The notes below the pieces were generated by a model that was not told where the DNA came from, searched no databases, and saw only the letters and a list, made by a program, of their open reading frames with translations. The translations under genes were made by a program, and so were the position numbers. A stretch of 64,000 nucleotides of DNA from Comamonadaceae bacterium (GTDB lineage: Bacteria; Pseudomonadota; Gammaproteobacteria; Burkholderiales; Burkholderiaceae_C): contig CANFLX010000012.1 in NCBI GenBank assembly GCA_947447985.1, positions 1-64,000 of the forward strand. The letters are read 5' to 3'. Within the stretch, counting starts at the first letter, position 1, and every line of letters starts with the position of its first letter. Below are positions 35,095-43,960 of this stretch, piece after piece.

Positions 35095-36540
35095 ATGGGA
35101 ATGGATGAAACAGCGGTGTTGCAGGGTGGCTTTGCGCCCGTGGAGCGCGAAATCACCGTGGACCTGACGGAGGTTGAAGGCGAAATTCCGCGCGATCTGC
35201 ACGGCATGCATGTGCGCAACGGCCCCAACCGCCAATTTGCCGCCGCCGGACGCTACCACTGGTTTGATGGCGACGGCATGCTGCACGCGCTGCGTTTTGA
35301 CGGCGGGCGGGTGCAGTACCAGAACCGCTGGATTGCCACACAAAGCCTGACCGAAGAGCGTGCCGCAGGCGCGGCGCTTTGGCAAGGCATCAAAGACCCG
35401 CCGCGCCGCGACCGGCCCGACATGCCGCTCAAAAATACCGCCAACACCGACGTCAAGTTTTTTGCGGGCGAGCTGTTGGCCATGTGGTACCTGGGGGGCG
35501 AGGTGCACCGCGTGCGCCCGTCGGACCTGCACACGACCGGTACCCTGGCCATGGACCCGCGCCTGGCGGGCCTGCACATCTCGGCCCACTCCAAGGTGGA
35601 CGAGCGCACCGGCGAATTCATCTTTTTTTGCTACGGCAAAGAGCCGCCCTATATGCACTACGGCGTGCTCGACAAAACCGGTGTGCTCACAACCCTGGTG
35701 CCTGTGGCGCTGCCGGGTGCGCGCCTGCCGCACGACATGGCCGTAACCCGCAACTACAGCGTGTTGCACGACCTGCCTTTGTTCCAAGACCCTGAGGCGG
35801 CGGCCGCCGGGCGACACAAAGTGAGCTTCTACCCTGACCTGCCCGCGCGCTTTGGCGTGATTCCGCGCCATGGCACGCCGGCCGACATTCGCTGGTTTGA
35901 AGCAGCACCTGCCTACATGTACCACGTGTCCAACGCATGGGAAGAAGACGATGGCCAGGGCGGCACCGAGATCGTGATGACCGGCACGCCTTTCAAACCA
36001 CAGTTGGATGCACGCGGGCAGTTGGACGCCAGCCGCTTGCCCCGCTTGATTGCCCAGCTGGGCCAGGACTGCATGTTTTATGAATGGCGCTTCAACCTGC
36101 GCACCGGCCAGACCCGCGAGCGCGTGCTGGACGATGTGCTGAACCAGGAGTTCCCCATCATCAACAGCGCCTACTTGGGCGAACGCACGCGCTACTCCTG
36201 GAACACCTTGATGGCCAACGGGCAAGGGCCTGAAGAGCCGCGCTTTTGCGGCATCGCCCGCCACGATTTGCAGCAGGGCAGTTGCACCAGCTACCACGGG
36301 GGCATGCACAAGTGGTTCAGTGAACACAGCTTTGCGCCCAAAGACCAGGCGGTGGCCGAGGACGATGGCTACCTGGTCGGGTTCATGTGGGACGACCTGG
36401 CGGAGCGTTCCTACGCCACCGTGTTTGACGCCCATGACGTGGCCCAAGGGCCGGTGGCGCGCATTGCGCTCCCCCAGCGGGTGCCCAATGGCTTTCACGC
36501 CACCTGGGTCAGCCGCGAGCGCCTGAATCGCGGCTGGTAA
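35095..36540 (+). CDS. carotenoid oxygenase family protein
   Basis: 481 residues, a seven-bladed propeller of the RPE65/CCD family. Four iron-binding histidines are visible: H165 (ISAHSK), H213 (LPHDMAV), H277 (YMYHVSNAW) and H468 (NGFHATWV). HVRNGPNRQF and WFDGDGMLHAL are typical N-terminal motifs. Bacterial relatives cleave apocarotenoids or stilbene/lignin-derived double bonds such as lignostilbene. With an aromatic-acid pathway nearby, a phenylpropanoid substrate is possible but unproven. Divergent from srkA across 66 bases. Confidence 0.9.
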   Translation: MGMDETAVLQGGFAPVEREITVDLTEVEGEIPRDLHGMHVRNGPNRQFAAAGRYHWFDGDGMLHALRFDGGRVQYQNRWIATQSLTEERAAGAALWQGIKDPPRRDRPDMPLKNTANTDVKFFAGELLAMWYLGGEVHRVRPSDLHTTGTLAMDPRLAGLHISAHSKVDERTGEFIFFCYGKEPPYMHYGVLDKTGVLTTLVPVALPGARLPHDMAVTRNYSVLHDLPLFQDPEAAAAGRHKVSFYPDLPARFGVIPRHGTPADIRWFEAAPAYMYHVSNAWEEDDGQGGTEIVMTGTPFKPQLDARGQLDASRLPRLIAQLGQDCMFYEWRFNLRTGQTRERVLDDVLNQEFPIINSAYLGERTRYSWNTLMANGQGPEEPRFCGIARHDLQQGSCTSYHGGMHKWFSEHSFAPKDQAVAEDDGYLVGFMWDDLAERSYATVFDAHDVAQGPVARIALPQRVPNGFHATWVSRERLNRGW

Positions 36541-36543
36541 ACC

Positions 36544-37395
36544 TTACTGGCCGAAGCGTTTGCGGGTGAGCGCCAGCGCCACCCAAAACGACACCACGGC
36601 GTAGGCCAGCAGCACGCTGCCATGGTGCAGCACGTCGTGGGGCCACTGGTCCATGAACAAAGGGCGCACCAGCGCCACTGCGTTCGACAAAGGCAGCCAG
36701 TCCGCCACCACCCGCACCGCCGAGGGCAGCTGATCCAGCGGAAAAAAGACTCCGCTCAAAAACATGGTGGGCGTCAAAAACAAGGTGAAGTAGTAGGTGA
36801 AAAAGTCATAGCCCTTGGCCATGGCATTGAACACCAGCGCCATGGAGCTGAAGGTGATGCCCACGCCCAGCAAGATCGGCCAGGCCAGCAGCATCTTGGG
36901 GCTGTGGCTGATGTTCAGGGCCAGCATGACGCCCAAAATTGCCGTCACGGTAAACAGCGCTTTGAAGGCCGCCCAGAGCATTTCGGCCAGCACGATGTCG
37001 TCCAACCCCACCGGCGCGTTCATGATGCCGTCCCAGGTTTTTTGCACATGCATGCGTGAGAACGCCGAATACAAGGCCTCGAACGACGCTGCCTGCATGG
37101 CGCTCATGCAAATCGAACCGCTGGCCAGAAACAAGATGTAGGGCACGGGCTGGCCGTCCACCGTGATTTTGCCGACCAGCGCGCCCATTCCGTAACCAAA
37201 GGCGACCAGCCACATCAAGGGCTCGGCGATATTGCCCAAGAGGCTGGGGATGGCCAGCTTGCGCCAGACCAGCAGATTGCGCAAAAACACCGGCCAAAAG
37301 CGCAGCGTGAGCTCGGGCGCGCGCCAGCGGCTGAGCGTGCGGGGCGTGGGGCCAGCGGCCAGGGTGGTTGGGGTGTTCATCTCAGGCGTCCTCAC
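36544..37395 (-). CDS. ABC-2 type transporter permease
   Basis: 283 residues with six predicted membrane segments, including VAFGYGMGALVG, ILFLASGSICMSAMQ and FLTPTMFLSGVFFPLDQLP, the last being the ABC-2/NodJ signature. It overlaps the ATPase gene by 14 bases from ATG 37395 (an ATG at 37380 would just clear it). Together they form an efflux-type ABC exporter, probably for a drug, lipid or polysaccharide. Confidence 0.88.
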   Translation of the reverse strand: MRTPEMNTPTTLAAGPTPRTLSRWRAPELTLRFWPVFLRNLLVWRKLAIPSLLGNIAEPLMWLVAFGYGMGALVGKITVDGQPVPYILFLASGSICMSAMQAASFEALYSAFSRMHVQKTWDGIMNAPVGLDDIVLAEMLWAAFKALFTVTAILGVMLALNISHSPKMLLAWPILLGVGITFSSMALVFNAMAKGYDFFTYYFTLFLTPTMFLSGVFFPLDQLPSAVRVVADWLPLSNAVALVRPLFMDQWPHDVLHHGSVLLAYAVVSFWVALALTRKRFGQ

Positions 37396-38332
37396 GGATC
37401 TGGCGTCCGGTCAATTTCAAAAACAAGTCTTCCAGGTTGGCCGGGCGGTGCAAGGTGCGCAGCTGGGGGTAGGCGTGCAGCGCCTGAATCAGTGCCGCGG
37501 AGTCGCGGGTGTAGAAAAACACCGTTTCGCCACTCACCTCCACCCGCGCCGCGTGCGCGCGCAGCGGGCTGTCCGCCAGCGCCAAAGCACCCACGCCGTA
37601 GACCTCGACCACATCGGGCTCCAGGTACTGGGCAATCAGGTCGCGGGGGGTGCCTTCGGCGATTTTTTTGCCGTGGTCCAGCACCAAGAGGCGCGAGCAC
37701 AGGCGCTCGGCCTCGTCCATGAAGTGGGTGGTCAGCAGAATCGATTTGCCCTGTTGCAGCAGCAACTGCAGGCGCTCCCACATCAGGTGGCGGGCTTGCG
37801 GGTCCAGGCCGGTGGTGGGTTCGTCCAGCAGCAGCAGCTTGGGGTCGTTCACCAGGGCGCGCGCCAAGCTCAGGCGCCGCTTCATACCCCCCGAGAGCTC
37901 GCCCGGCTTGGCTTTGGCCTTGCTGGTGAGGGAGGCAAATTCCAGCAGCGCCGGAATCCGCTTTTTGATCTCGGCGTCTTTCATGCCGAAATAGCGCCCG
38001 TACACCAGCAAGTTTTCTTCGCAATTGAAGTCGGGGTCCAGGGTGTCGAGTTGGGTGACCACGCCGAGTTGCGCTTTGATGGCGAGCGCATCTGCGGGCA
38101 TGTGCAGGCCCAGCGCCGTAATGCCCCCGCCATCGGGCACGGTCAGCCCCAGGCACATGCGGATGGTGGTGGTTTTGCCCGCGCCATTGGGGCCGATCAC
38201 GCCCAGGCATTCGCCGGGGGCAATCTCAAACGACAGGTCGCGCACGACCTCGGTGTCGCCGTAGCGCTTGGTGAGGTGCTGGGCTTGAAAAAGCGGCGCA
38301 TGCGCCGCTAGGGTGGAGGTGGAAGACATCAT
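37382..38332 (-). CDS. ABC transporter ATP-binding protein (NodI/DrrA type)
   Basis: 316 residues. Walker A GPNGAGKTTT, signature LSGGMKRRLSLARAL, Walker B LLLLDEPTTGLDPQ and the H-loop in LLTTHFMDEAERLC are all intact, followed by a C-terminal extension of about 80 residues as in NodI/DrrA ATPases. It pairs with the downstream permease. A second in-frame ATG immediately follows the first. Confidence 0.92.
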   Translation of the reverse strand: MMSSTSTLAAHAPLFQAQHLTKRYGDTEVVRDLSFEIAPGECLGVIGPNGAGKTTTIRMCLGLTVPDGGGITALGLHMPADALAIKAQLGVVTQLDTLDPDFNCEENLLVYGRYFGMKDAEIKKRIPALLEFASLTSKAKAKPGELSGGMKRRLSLARALVNDPKLLLLDEPTTGLDPQARHLMWERLQLLLQQGKSILLTTHFMDEAERLCSRLLVLDHGKKIAEGTPRDLIAQYLEPDVVEVYGVGALALADSPLRAHAARVEVSGETVFFYTRDSAALIQALHAYPQLRTLHRPANLEDLFLKLTGRQIREDA

Positions 38333-38385
38333 CCGATTATCGGGGGTCGCCCCCGTCTTCGCAGTTCACCGGGCTATTCAGTCGC

Positions 38386-38760
38386 TTATTGGAAGGAGTG
38401 GAAGCCGATGGCATTGCCCTCGGTGTCGATGGCCCTGGCAACAAAGCCAAAGGGCCCAATCGACGTCCTGGGCTGAGCCAGCGTGCCACCCGCCGCCTCT
38501 ACACGGCCGGACTCCACTGCGCAGTCGGCACAGCTGAAGTACACCAGAGTGCCCTGGCCATGGGGCTGGCGCATGGGGTGTGACACCAAGGCGCCGCCGG
38601 CGCCGGGCGTGCCTTGAGACATAGGGAACGCAACCATCTGCATGCCAGGCGCGCTGGACGGCATCTCGGTCAAAGGTTGCGCGAGTACGTACTCGTAAAA
38701 CGCTTTGGCGCGGGCCATGTCTGCGACATAAATTTCAAACCATCCGACGGGGTTTTGCAT
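38386..38760 (-). CDS. VOC-family (glyoxalase/bleomycin-resistance fold) protein
   Basis: 124 residues with the paired beta-alpha-beta-beta-beta modules of the vicinal oxygen chelate family: VGWFEIYVADMARAKAFYEYVL at the start and ISFxx-like IGPFGFVARAIDTEGNAIGFHS at the end. The glutamate and histidine positions allow metal binding, but members are functionally diverse and no substrate can be given. Single-gene unit between the ABC exporter and amn. Confidence 0.88.
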   Translation of the reverse strand: MQNPVGWFEIYVADMARAKAFYEYVLAQPLTEMPSSAPGMQMVAFPMSQGTPGAGGALVSHPMRQPHGQGTLVYFSCADCAVESGRVEAAGGTLAQPRTSIGPFGFVARAIDTEGNAIGFHSFQ

Positions 38761-38816
38761 AGGGGCTCCTTGGTAAAGTGGTTTCAGAAAAGAAAAGCAT
38801 AGCAGTTTGCTGCACT

Positions 38817-40322
38817 TTACTGAAACGCGACTTCCGCAAAACTGCGCAGCTTGCGGCTGTGCAACTGGTTCATGCCCCGCTCACGCAGCAGCTCAATGGC
38901 ACGCATGCCAATGCGCAGGTGCTGGTCCACCCGCTCGCGGTAAAAGTGGTTGGCCATGCCCGGCAGTTTGATCTCGCCGTGCAGCGGTTTGTCGCTCACG
39001 CACAGGAGCGTGCCATAGGGCACCCGGAAGCGAAAACCGTTGGCAGCGATGGTGGCGCTTTCCATGTCCAGCGCCACGGCGCGGCTTTGGCTGAAACGGC
39101 GCTGGGGCTGGTTGTCGGGCAGCAGCTCCCAGTTGCGGTTGTCGGTGCTGGCCACCGTGCCGGTGCGCAAAATGCTCTTGAGCGCGCCGCCTATCAGGCC
39201 GGTGACATCGGCCACCGCACGTTCCAGCGCCACCTGGATTTCTGCCAGCGCCGGGATGGGAACCCAGAGCGGCAGCTCTTCGTCCAGCACATGGTCTTCA
39301 CGCACATAACCGTGCGCCAGCACGTAGTCGCCCAGCTGCTGGGTGTTGCGCAGCCCGGCGCAGTGGCCCAGCATGATCCAGGCGTGCGGCCGCAGCACGG
39401 CAATGTGGTCGGTGATGTTTTTGGCATTCGCCGGTCCCACGCCGATGTTGACCATGGTGATGCCGGTGTGGTCTGCGCGCACCAGGTGGTAGCCCGGCAT
39501 TTGTGGAAGACGGGGTGGGTTGTTGCCCTCGCTCTGCGGCGCCATGCCCGCGGCGCTTGCGCGGTAAGTGACCACGTTGCCCGGCTCCACAAATGCCATG
39601 TATTCGCTGTTCGGGTCCGCCATGGCCGCACGGCCCAGGGCGATGAATTCATCAATGTAAAACTGGTAGTTGGTGAAGAGCACAAAGTTTTGAAAATGCT
39701 CCGGCAGCGTGCCGGTGTAATGGCGTAGCCGGTGCAGCGAATAGTCCACACGCGGCGCAGTAAACAAGGACAGCGGCTGAGGATCACCCGCGCGGGCCTC
39801 AAAGGTGCCGTTGGCAATGCCGTCGTCCATGGCCGCGAGGTCGGGCAGGTCAAACACATCGCGCATGCGGGCACGGCGAGTGGCGTCCATACTGCCTTCG
39901 ATATGGTCGTTTTCGGCAAACGAGAAGTGCACCGGAATCGGCTGTGCACTGGTGCCGATTTCCAGCTCTACGCCATGGTTTTGCAGCAGCAGTTTGAACT
40001 GCTCGCGGTAGTAATTGGCAAACAGATCAGGCCGCGTGAGCGTGGTCTCAAACCGGCCCGGGCCTTCGACAAAGCCGTAGCTCAGGCCCGTGCCCTCCGC
40101 GCCGCTTTTGCGCGACGCTGTCTCGGTTTGCAAGCGCACCAGCGGGTAGCAGGCGCGTACATGGATGTCGAGCTCGCGCCCTGCCACAAAGTCCTGCATG
40201 GCCTGGCGCAAGTGCGCAATGCTGCCGTCATAAATGCGCATGACCTGCGCCAGTGCGGCGTCGGCATCGCTAAAGCGCATGGGCGCGATGAAAGGGGGGA
40301 GTTGGGGGCGTGCTTGGCTCAT
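38817..40322 (-). CDS. amn: AMP nucleosidase
   Basis: 501 residues from ATG 40322 (MSQARPQLPPFIAPMRFSD); the frame is open further upstream without family character. It hydrolyses AMP to adenine and ribose 5-phosphate. The N-terminal AMP-nucleosidase domain (ARACYPLVRLQTETASRKS, SYGFVEGPGRFETTLTRPDLF) and the C-terminal phosphorylase-like domain (TMVNIGVGPANAKNITDHIAVLRPHAWIMLGHCAGLR, and VALDMESATIAANGFRFRVPYG) are complete. It follows the box-linked dehydrogenase gene by 34 bases on the same strand. Confidence 0.92.
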   Translation of the reverse strand: MSQARPQLPPFIAPMRFSDADAALAQVMRIYDGSIAHLRQAMQDFVAGRELDIHVRACYPLVRLQTETASRKSGAEGTGLSYGFVEGPGRFETTLTRPDLFANYYREQFKLLLQNHGVELEIGTSAQPIPVHFSFAENDHIEGSMDATRRARMRDVFDLPDLAAMDDGIANGTFEARAGDPQPLSLFTAPRVDYSLHRLRHYTGTLPEHFQNFVLFTNYQFYIDEFIALGRAAMADPNSEYMAFVEPGNVVTYRASAAGMAPQSEGNNPPRLPQMPGYHLVRADHTGITMVNIGVGPANAKNITDHIAVLRPHAWIMLGHCAGLRNTQQLGDYVLAHGYVREDHVLDEELPLWVPIPALAEIQVALERAVADVTGLIGGALKSILRTGTVASTDNRNWELLPDNQPQRRFSQSRAVALDMESATIAANGFRFRVPYGTLLCVSDKPLHGEIKLPGMANHFYRERVDQHLRIGMRAIELLRERGMNQLHSRKLRSFAEVAFQ

Positions 40323-40356
40323 GTCTGCATTGTGCCGCGCCGGAGTTTCTAAGCGG

Positions 40357-41841
40357 TTACACCTGCTGCCGCAACCAAGGGCTGACGCGGTACCGCTCGC
40401 CCCGGTACTGGGCATCCAGCGCCTGCAAGACCTCAATCACGCCTTGGGCACTCCATGCAGCCAGCCAGTCAAACGGCCCTGCGGGGTAGTTGACGCCCAG
40501 TTTCATGGCCTGATTGGCCCCCTCTACCGTACACACGCCTTGCTGCACTGCGTCTGCCGCTTCGTTGATCAGCATGGCCACTGTGCGGGCCACGATGAGG
40601 GCGCTTTGGTCTGCCACTTGCTGCGACTGGTAGCCCAACACGCTGAGCCAGTTTTGCCCCTCGGTTGTGCATTCGGCGCTGGCCCGCAACGAGGGTGCCC
40701 AGGCCAGCACCCGCGAGCCCTCAGACGCAAACGCCATGTCAAACACGGCTACGTCAGCGCCCAGGCTGGTAGCGGTGCGGCCATCGGTTTGGCGCAGTTG
40801 CAGGGTGGGGGTGGACAGGCCGGTCCAATCGCTGCTGCGGTCGTGCGTGAAAACCACGCCGGCATCGCTCAGGCGACGGGCCCAAGCGTCCATGCGCGCC
40901 CCGCTGCCGTGCAGAGTGACGCCGCTCAGTGCAGGTGCTGCGGCCGTTGGTAGTGTGGCCAACTGTGCGTGGCTAGCACTCTCGGTGTAGTCGTAAATGC
41001 CGCGCCCCGATTTGCGCCCCAGCAGGCCGCCATCCACCAGTTCGCGCTGCAGCAGTGAGGGCACATAACGTTTGTCGTAAAAATTGGCCTGGTACACCGA
41101 CTGCGTGACCGCGAAATTGGTGTCATGGCCTATCAGGTCCATCAACTCGCAGGGCCCCATGCGAAAGCCCATGGCCTTCAGGCAGGCGTCCAGCACCACA
41201 GGACTGGTGCACTGCTCCTGCAGCAGGGCCAGCGCCTCGGCGTAATAGGGGCGTGCAATGCGGTTGACGATAAAGCCTGGCGTGGAACGCGCATGTACCG
41301 CCACCTTGCCCCAGTGCTGCGCCAAGGCAAATATCGCGTCGGCAACGGGGCGCGCCGTATGCAGGCCCGACACCACCTCGACCAGCCTCATCAGCGGCAC
41401 GGGGTTGAAAAAATGCATGCCCACCAGCCGCTGCGGGTGGCGCAGGCCCTGCGCCATGGCGGTAATCGAGATCGACGAGGTATTGCTGGCCAGCACGCAC
41501 TCGTCGGCCACGATGGCCTCCAACTGCTGCCACAAGGCGCGCTTGGCATCCACGTTTTCAACAATGGCTTCTACCACCAGCGCGCAACTTGCCGCGTCAT
41601 GCAAGCTCGCAATAGGGGCGATACGCCCAATCAAAGCGTCCACATCCGCTGCTTGCATCTTGCCTTTGGCCACCAAGGTGGCGAGGCTGCTGCGCAGTTT
41701 GTCCAGCGCGCTCTGGGCTGCGCCTTCGCGCACATCAAACAGCTGCACCGTGTGGCCCGCCTGTGCTGCCACCTGGGCAATGCCTGCACCCATGATGCCG
41801 GCGCCGATCACCAGCACGCGGGCGTTGTGAAGCTCGGTCAT
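40357..41841 (-). CDS. 3-hydroxyacyl-CoA dehydrogenase, PaaH/PaaC-like
   Basis: 494 residues. The NAD-binding motif VLVIGAGIMGAGIAQVAAQAGH and the substrate motif GMHFFNPVPLMRLVEVV are followed by two HCDH C-terminal domains, the PaaH arrangement. ATG 41841 overlaps the hydratase stop (ATGA at 41838-41841). In the box pathway such an enzyme oxidises 3-hydroxyadipyl-CoA to 3-oxoadipyl-CoA, and position after boxA and a hydratase gene supports that role here. Confidence 0.88.
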   Translation of the reverse strand: MTELHNARVLVIGAGIMGAGIAQVAAQAGHTVQLFDVREGAAQSALDKLRSSLATLVAKGKMQAADVDALIGRIAPIASLHDAASCALVVEAIVENVDAKRALWQQLEAIVADECVLASNTSSISITAMAQGLRHPQRLVGMHFFNPVPLMRLVEVVSGLHTARPVADAIFALAQHWGKVAVHARSTPGFIVNRIARPYYAEALALLQEQCTSPVVLDACLKAMGFRMGPCELMDLIGHDTNFAVTQSVYQANFYDKRYVPSLLQRELVDGGLLGRKSGRGIYDYTESASHAQLATLPTAAAPALSGVTLHGSGARMDAWARRLSDAGVVFTHDRSSDWTGLSTPTLQLRQTDGRTATSLGADVAVFDMAFASEGSRVLAWAPSLRASAECTTEGQNWLSVLGYQSQQVADQSALIVARTVAMLINEAADAVQQGVCTVEGANQAMKLGVNYPAGPFDWLAAWSAQGVIEVLQALDAQYRGERYRVSPWLRQQV

Positions 41842-42641
41842 GGCGTGTTCAGCCAAGGGGCCGTGCGTTTGTCAAAAAAGGCGGCGAAGCCCGCGCGCGC
41901 CTCGGGCGTGGCGCGCACACGGCTGATGGTTTGTGCAGTCAGTTCACGGGTGGATTCGTCCATGGCGCCTGGGGTGAGTTGAGAAAAAAGTTGTTTGATT
42001 TCGTGCTGTGCTCCCGGCGCGGCGGCCAGCAGTTCATTCACGCGGGCGTCCACAGCGGCATCAAGCTGGTCCAGCGCGCTCACCTCTTGCACCATGCCCA
42101 TGGCCAGCGCCTGCGCAGCCCCGATGCGGGTGGCCGTGAGTGCCAAAAACTGAGCCTGGCGTTTGCCCACGGCTGCCACCAGATAGGGGGAGATCACGGC
42201 CGGCAAGATGCCAAATCGCGCTTCACTCACAGAAAACACGGCGTTCTCGGCGGCGATCGCCATATCGCAAGCGCAGCACAGACCGACACCGCCGCCCAAG
42301 GCGCTGCCCTGGATGCTGGCCAGCGTGGGTTTGGGGCAGGCTTGGATGCGCGCGAGCATGGCCGCAAAGCGCCGCGCGTCCTCCAGGTTCCACTCCTGGC
42401 TGGCAGTGCTGGAGCGCTGCATCCACTTCAAATCCGCCCCGGCGCTGAAGTGCTTGCCCTCGCCGGCCAGCACGATCACGCGTACGCGGTCGTCGCTGGC
42501 GGCTTGCGCGAAGGCCGTATCCAGCTCGGCAATCATGAGTTCATCAAAGGCGTTGAACACACTGGGGCGGGCCATGGTGATGCAGGCCACACCGGGGCGT
42601 GGGTGGCTGATCTGCAAGGTTTGCGGCAAAAATTCGGTCAT
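41838..42641 (-). CDS. enoyl-CoA hydratase/isomerase
   Basis: 267-residue crotonase-fold protein from ATG 42641. Oxyanion-hole segments KHFSAGADLKWM and SALGGGVGLCCACD are intact, and SEARFGILPAVISPYL carries the usual catalytic acidic position. It is 5 bases downstream of boxA and coupled to the dehydrogenase gene, so it probably hydrates or isomerises the 3,4-dehydroadipyl-CoA made by BoxD. The sequence also resembles methylglutaconyl-CoA hydratases, so the role rests on context. Confidence 0.85.
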   Translation of the reverse strand: MTEFLPQTLQISHPRPGVACITMARPSVFNAFDELMIAELDTAFAQAASDDRVRVIVLAGEGKHFSAGADLKWMQRSSTASQEWNLEDARRFAAMLARIQACPKPTLASIQGSALGGGVGLCCACDMAIAAENAVFSVSEARFGILPAVISPYLVAAVGKRQAQFLALTATRIGAAQALAMGMVQEVSALDQLDAAVDARVNELLAAAPGAQHEIKQLFSQLTPGAMDESTRELTAQTISRVRATPEARAGFAAFFDKRTAPWLNTP

Positions 42642-42646
42642 CGCAA

Positions 42647-43927
42647 TCAATAGGTTTCCAGGTGCAGCCGTCCGTATTGCTGCAAATCGGCCGCCACCGC
42701 GGACCAGTCCAGCCCCGCACCCTGCGCCACGTCGCGCAGGGCCAGCACCACGCCTTCTTCCATGCTTTTCAGGCCGCAAACGTAAAAATAGCAGTCGGGG
42801 TCGGCCAGCAGGGGCGCCACGTCCGCCGCACGCTCGCGGATCAGGTCTTGCACATAGCGTTTGGGCTGGCCGCTGGCACGCGAGAAGGCAAAGTTGCTGT
42901 CGATAAAGTCCTTCGGCAAATTCTGCAGGGGTCCGAAGTAGGGGAGTTCTTCTTGCGTACGTGCGCCGAAAAACAGCATGAGCCGACCCCCATCAAATTT
43001 GCCGGAGGCGCGCAGACGTCGGCGCCATTCGGTCATGGCCCGCATGGGGGCGCTGCCGGTGCCAGTGCAAATCATCACGATTTTGGAGCGTGGATGGTTG
43101 GGCATCAGGAAGGACGCACCAAAGGGCCCGACCACCTCGACCGTGTCGCCGACTGCCAGGTCGCACAGGTAGTTGGATGCCACGCCGCGCACAGCTTTGC
43201 CCTGGCTGTCTTCCAGCACGCGTTTCACGGTGAGTGAGAGGTTGTTGTAGCCAGGGCGTTCCCCATTGCGTGGGCTGGAGACCGAATACTGCCGCGCATG
43301 GTGGACGCGTCCGTTGGCATCCAGGCCCGGGGCCAAGATGCCGATGGATTGGCCCTCTAGCACCGGAAACGGCAGCTTGCCAAAGTCCAACACGAGGTGG
43401 TGCGTGTCGTAGTCGCGCCCCACGGCGGTCACTCGCACGTTGCCACTCACGGTGGCGGTAATGCTTTTTTGTGCGGCTTTCGGTCCATACAACTGGGTGT
43501 AGGCATGCGCCGCCGACCACGGGGGCAGCGTGGCTCCTACGGCCACGCTGGCGCTCGTGCCTGCGGTGGCCAGCGCGTTGGGCGCAGCGACCGCCTCGAT
43601 GACGGTCAGGGCGCCCGCGTCTGCTGCTGCGCCAACAGGCACCTGTTGCTCCGGTGGCAGGGGTGCGGGCAGTTCATCCCACAGCAGTTGCACCTCGGGG
43701 CTGTAGGCCTGGCTGCGCAGCATGGTGCGCCAGTTGTCAATCGAGCCGGTGGGGCAGGGCGCAATGCAGGCCATGCACAAATTGCACTTCTCGGCGTCCA
43801 CCACGTAGTTGCGCGAATCGTGCGTGATGGCACCCACCGGACAGGTGGCCTCGCAGGTGTTGCAGCGGATGCAGATCTCGGGGTCAATGAGGTGCTGCTG
43901 TATCAGTTCAGACGTCTGCGCTGTCAC
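42647..43927 (-). CDS. boxA: benzoyl-CoA 2,3-epoxidase reductase component BoxA
   Basis: 426-residue iron-sulfur flavoprotein passing electrons from NADPH to BoxB. The N-terminus carries two [4Fe-4S] motifs, [14 protein letters not shown] and [14 protein letters not shown]. An alanine-rich linker (about 95-150) leads to the FAD-binding [10 protein letters not shown] and the NADP-binding [14 protein letters not shown] and YVCGLKSME. Thirty-three bases separate it from boxB. The domain order is the one known for BoxA of Azoarcus. Confidence 0.95.
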   Translation of the reverse strand: MTAQTSELIQQHLIDPEICIRCNTCEATCPVGAITHDSRNYVVDAEKCNLCMACIAPCPTGSIDNWRTMLRSQAYSPEVQLLWDELPAPLPPEQQVPVGAAADAGALTVIEAVAAPNALATAGTSASVAVGATLPPWSAAHAYTQLYGPKAAQKSITATVSGNVRVTAVGRDYDTHHLVLDFGKLPFPVLEGQSIGILAPGLDANGRVHHARQYSVSSPRNGERPGYNNLSLTVKRVLEDSQGKAVRGVASNYLCDLAVGDTVEVVGPFGASFLMPNHPRSKIVMICTGTGSAPMRAMTEWRRRLRASGKFDGGRLMLFFGARTQEELPYFGPLQNLPKDFIDSNFAFSRASGQPKRYVQDLIRERAADVAPLLADPDCYFYVCGLKSMEEGVVLALRDVAQGAGLDWSAVAADLQQYGRLHLETY

Positions 43928-43960
43928 GTGGAGGCTCCTAGGGTGGCAAGTTTGGCAGGC

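Noticed and set aside
35029-36498. Upstream part of an 825-codon open frame on the minus strand continuing from srkA through the carotenoid oxygenase gene
   Set aside because: It is antisense to a protein with all four iron ligands, and the srkA-like protein starts naturally at 35028. High GC leaves long spurious frames open.
38341-38355. CGGGGGTCGCCCCCG hairpin between the ABC ATPase gene and the VOC gene as a terminator
   Set aside because: The stem is good but no T-run follows on either strand, so rho-independent termination is not supported.
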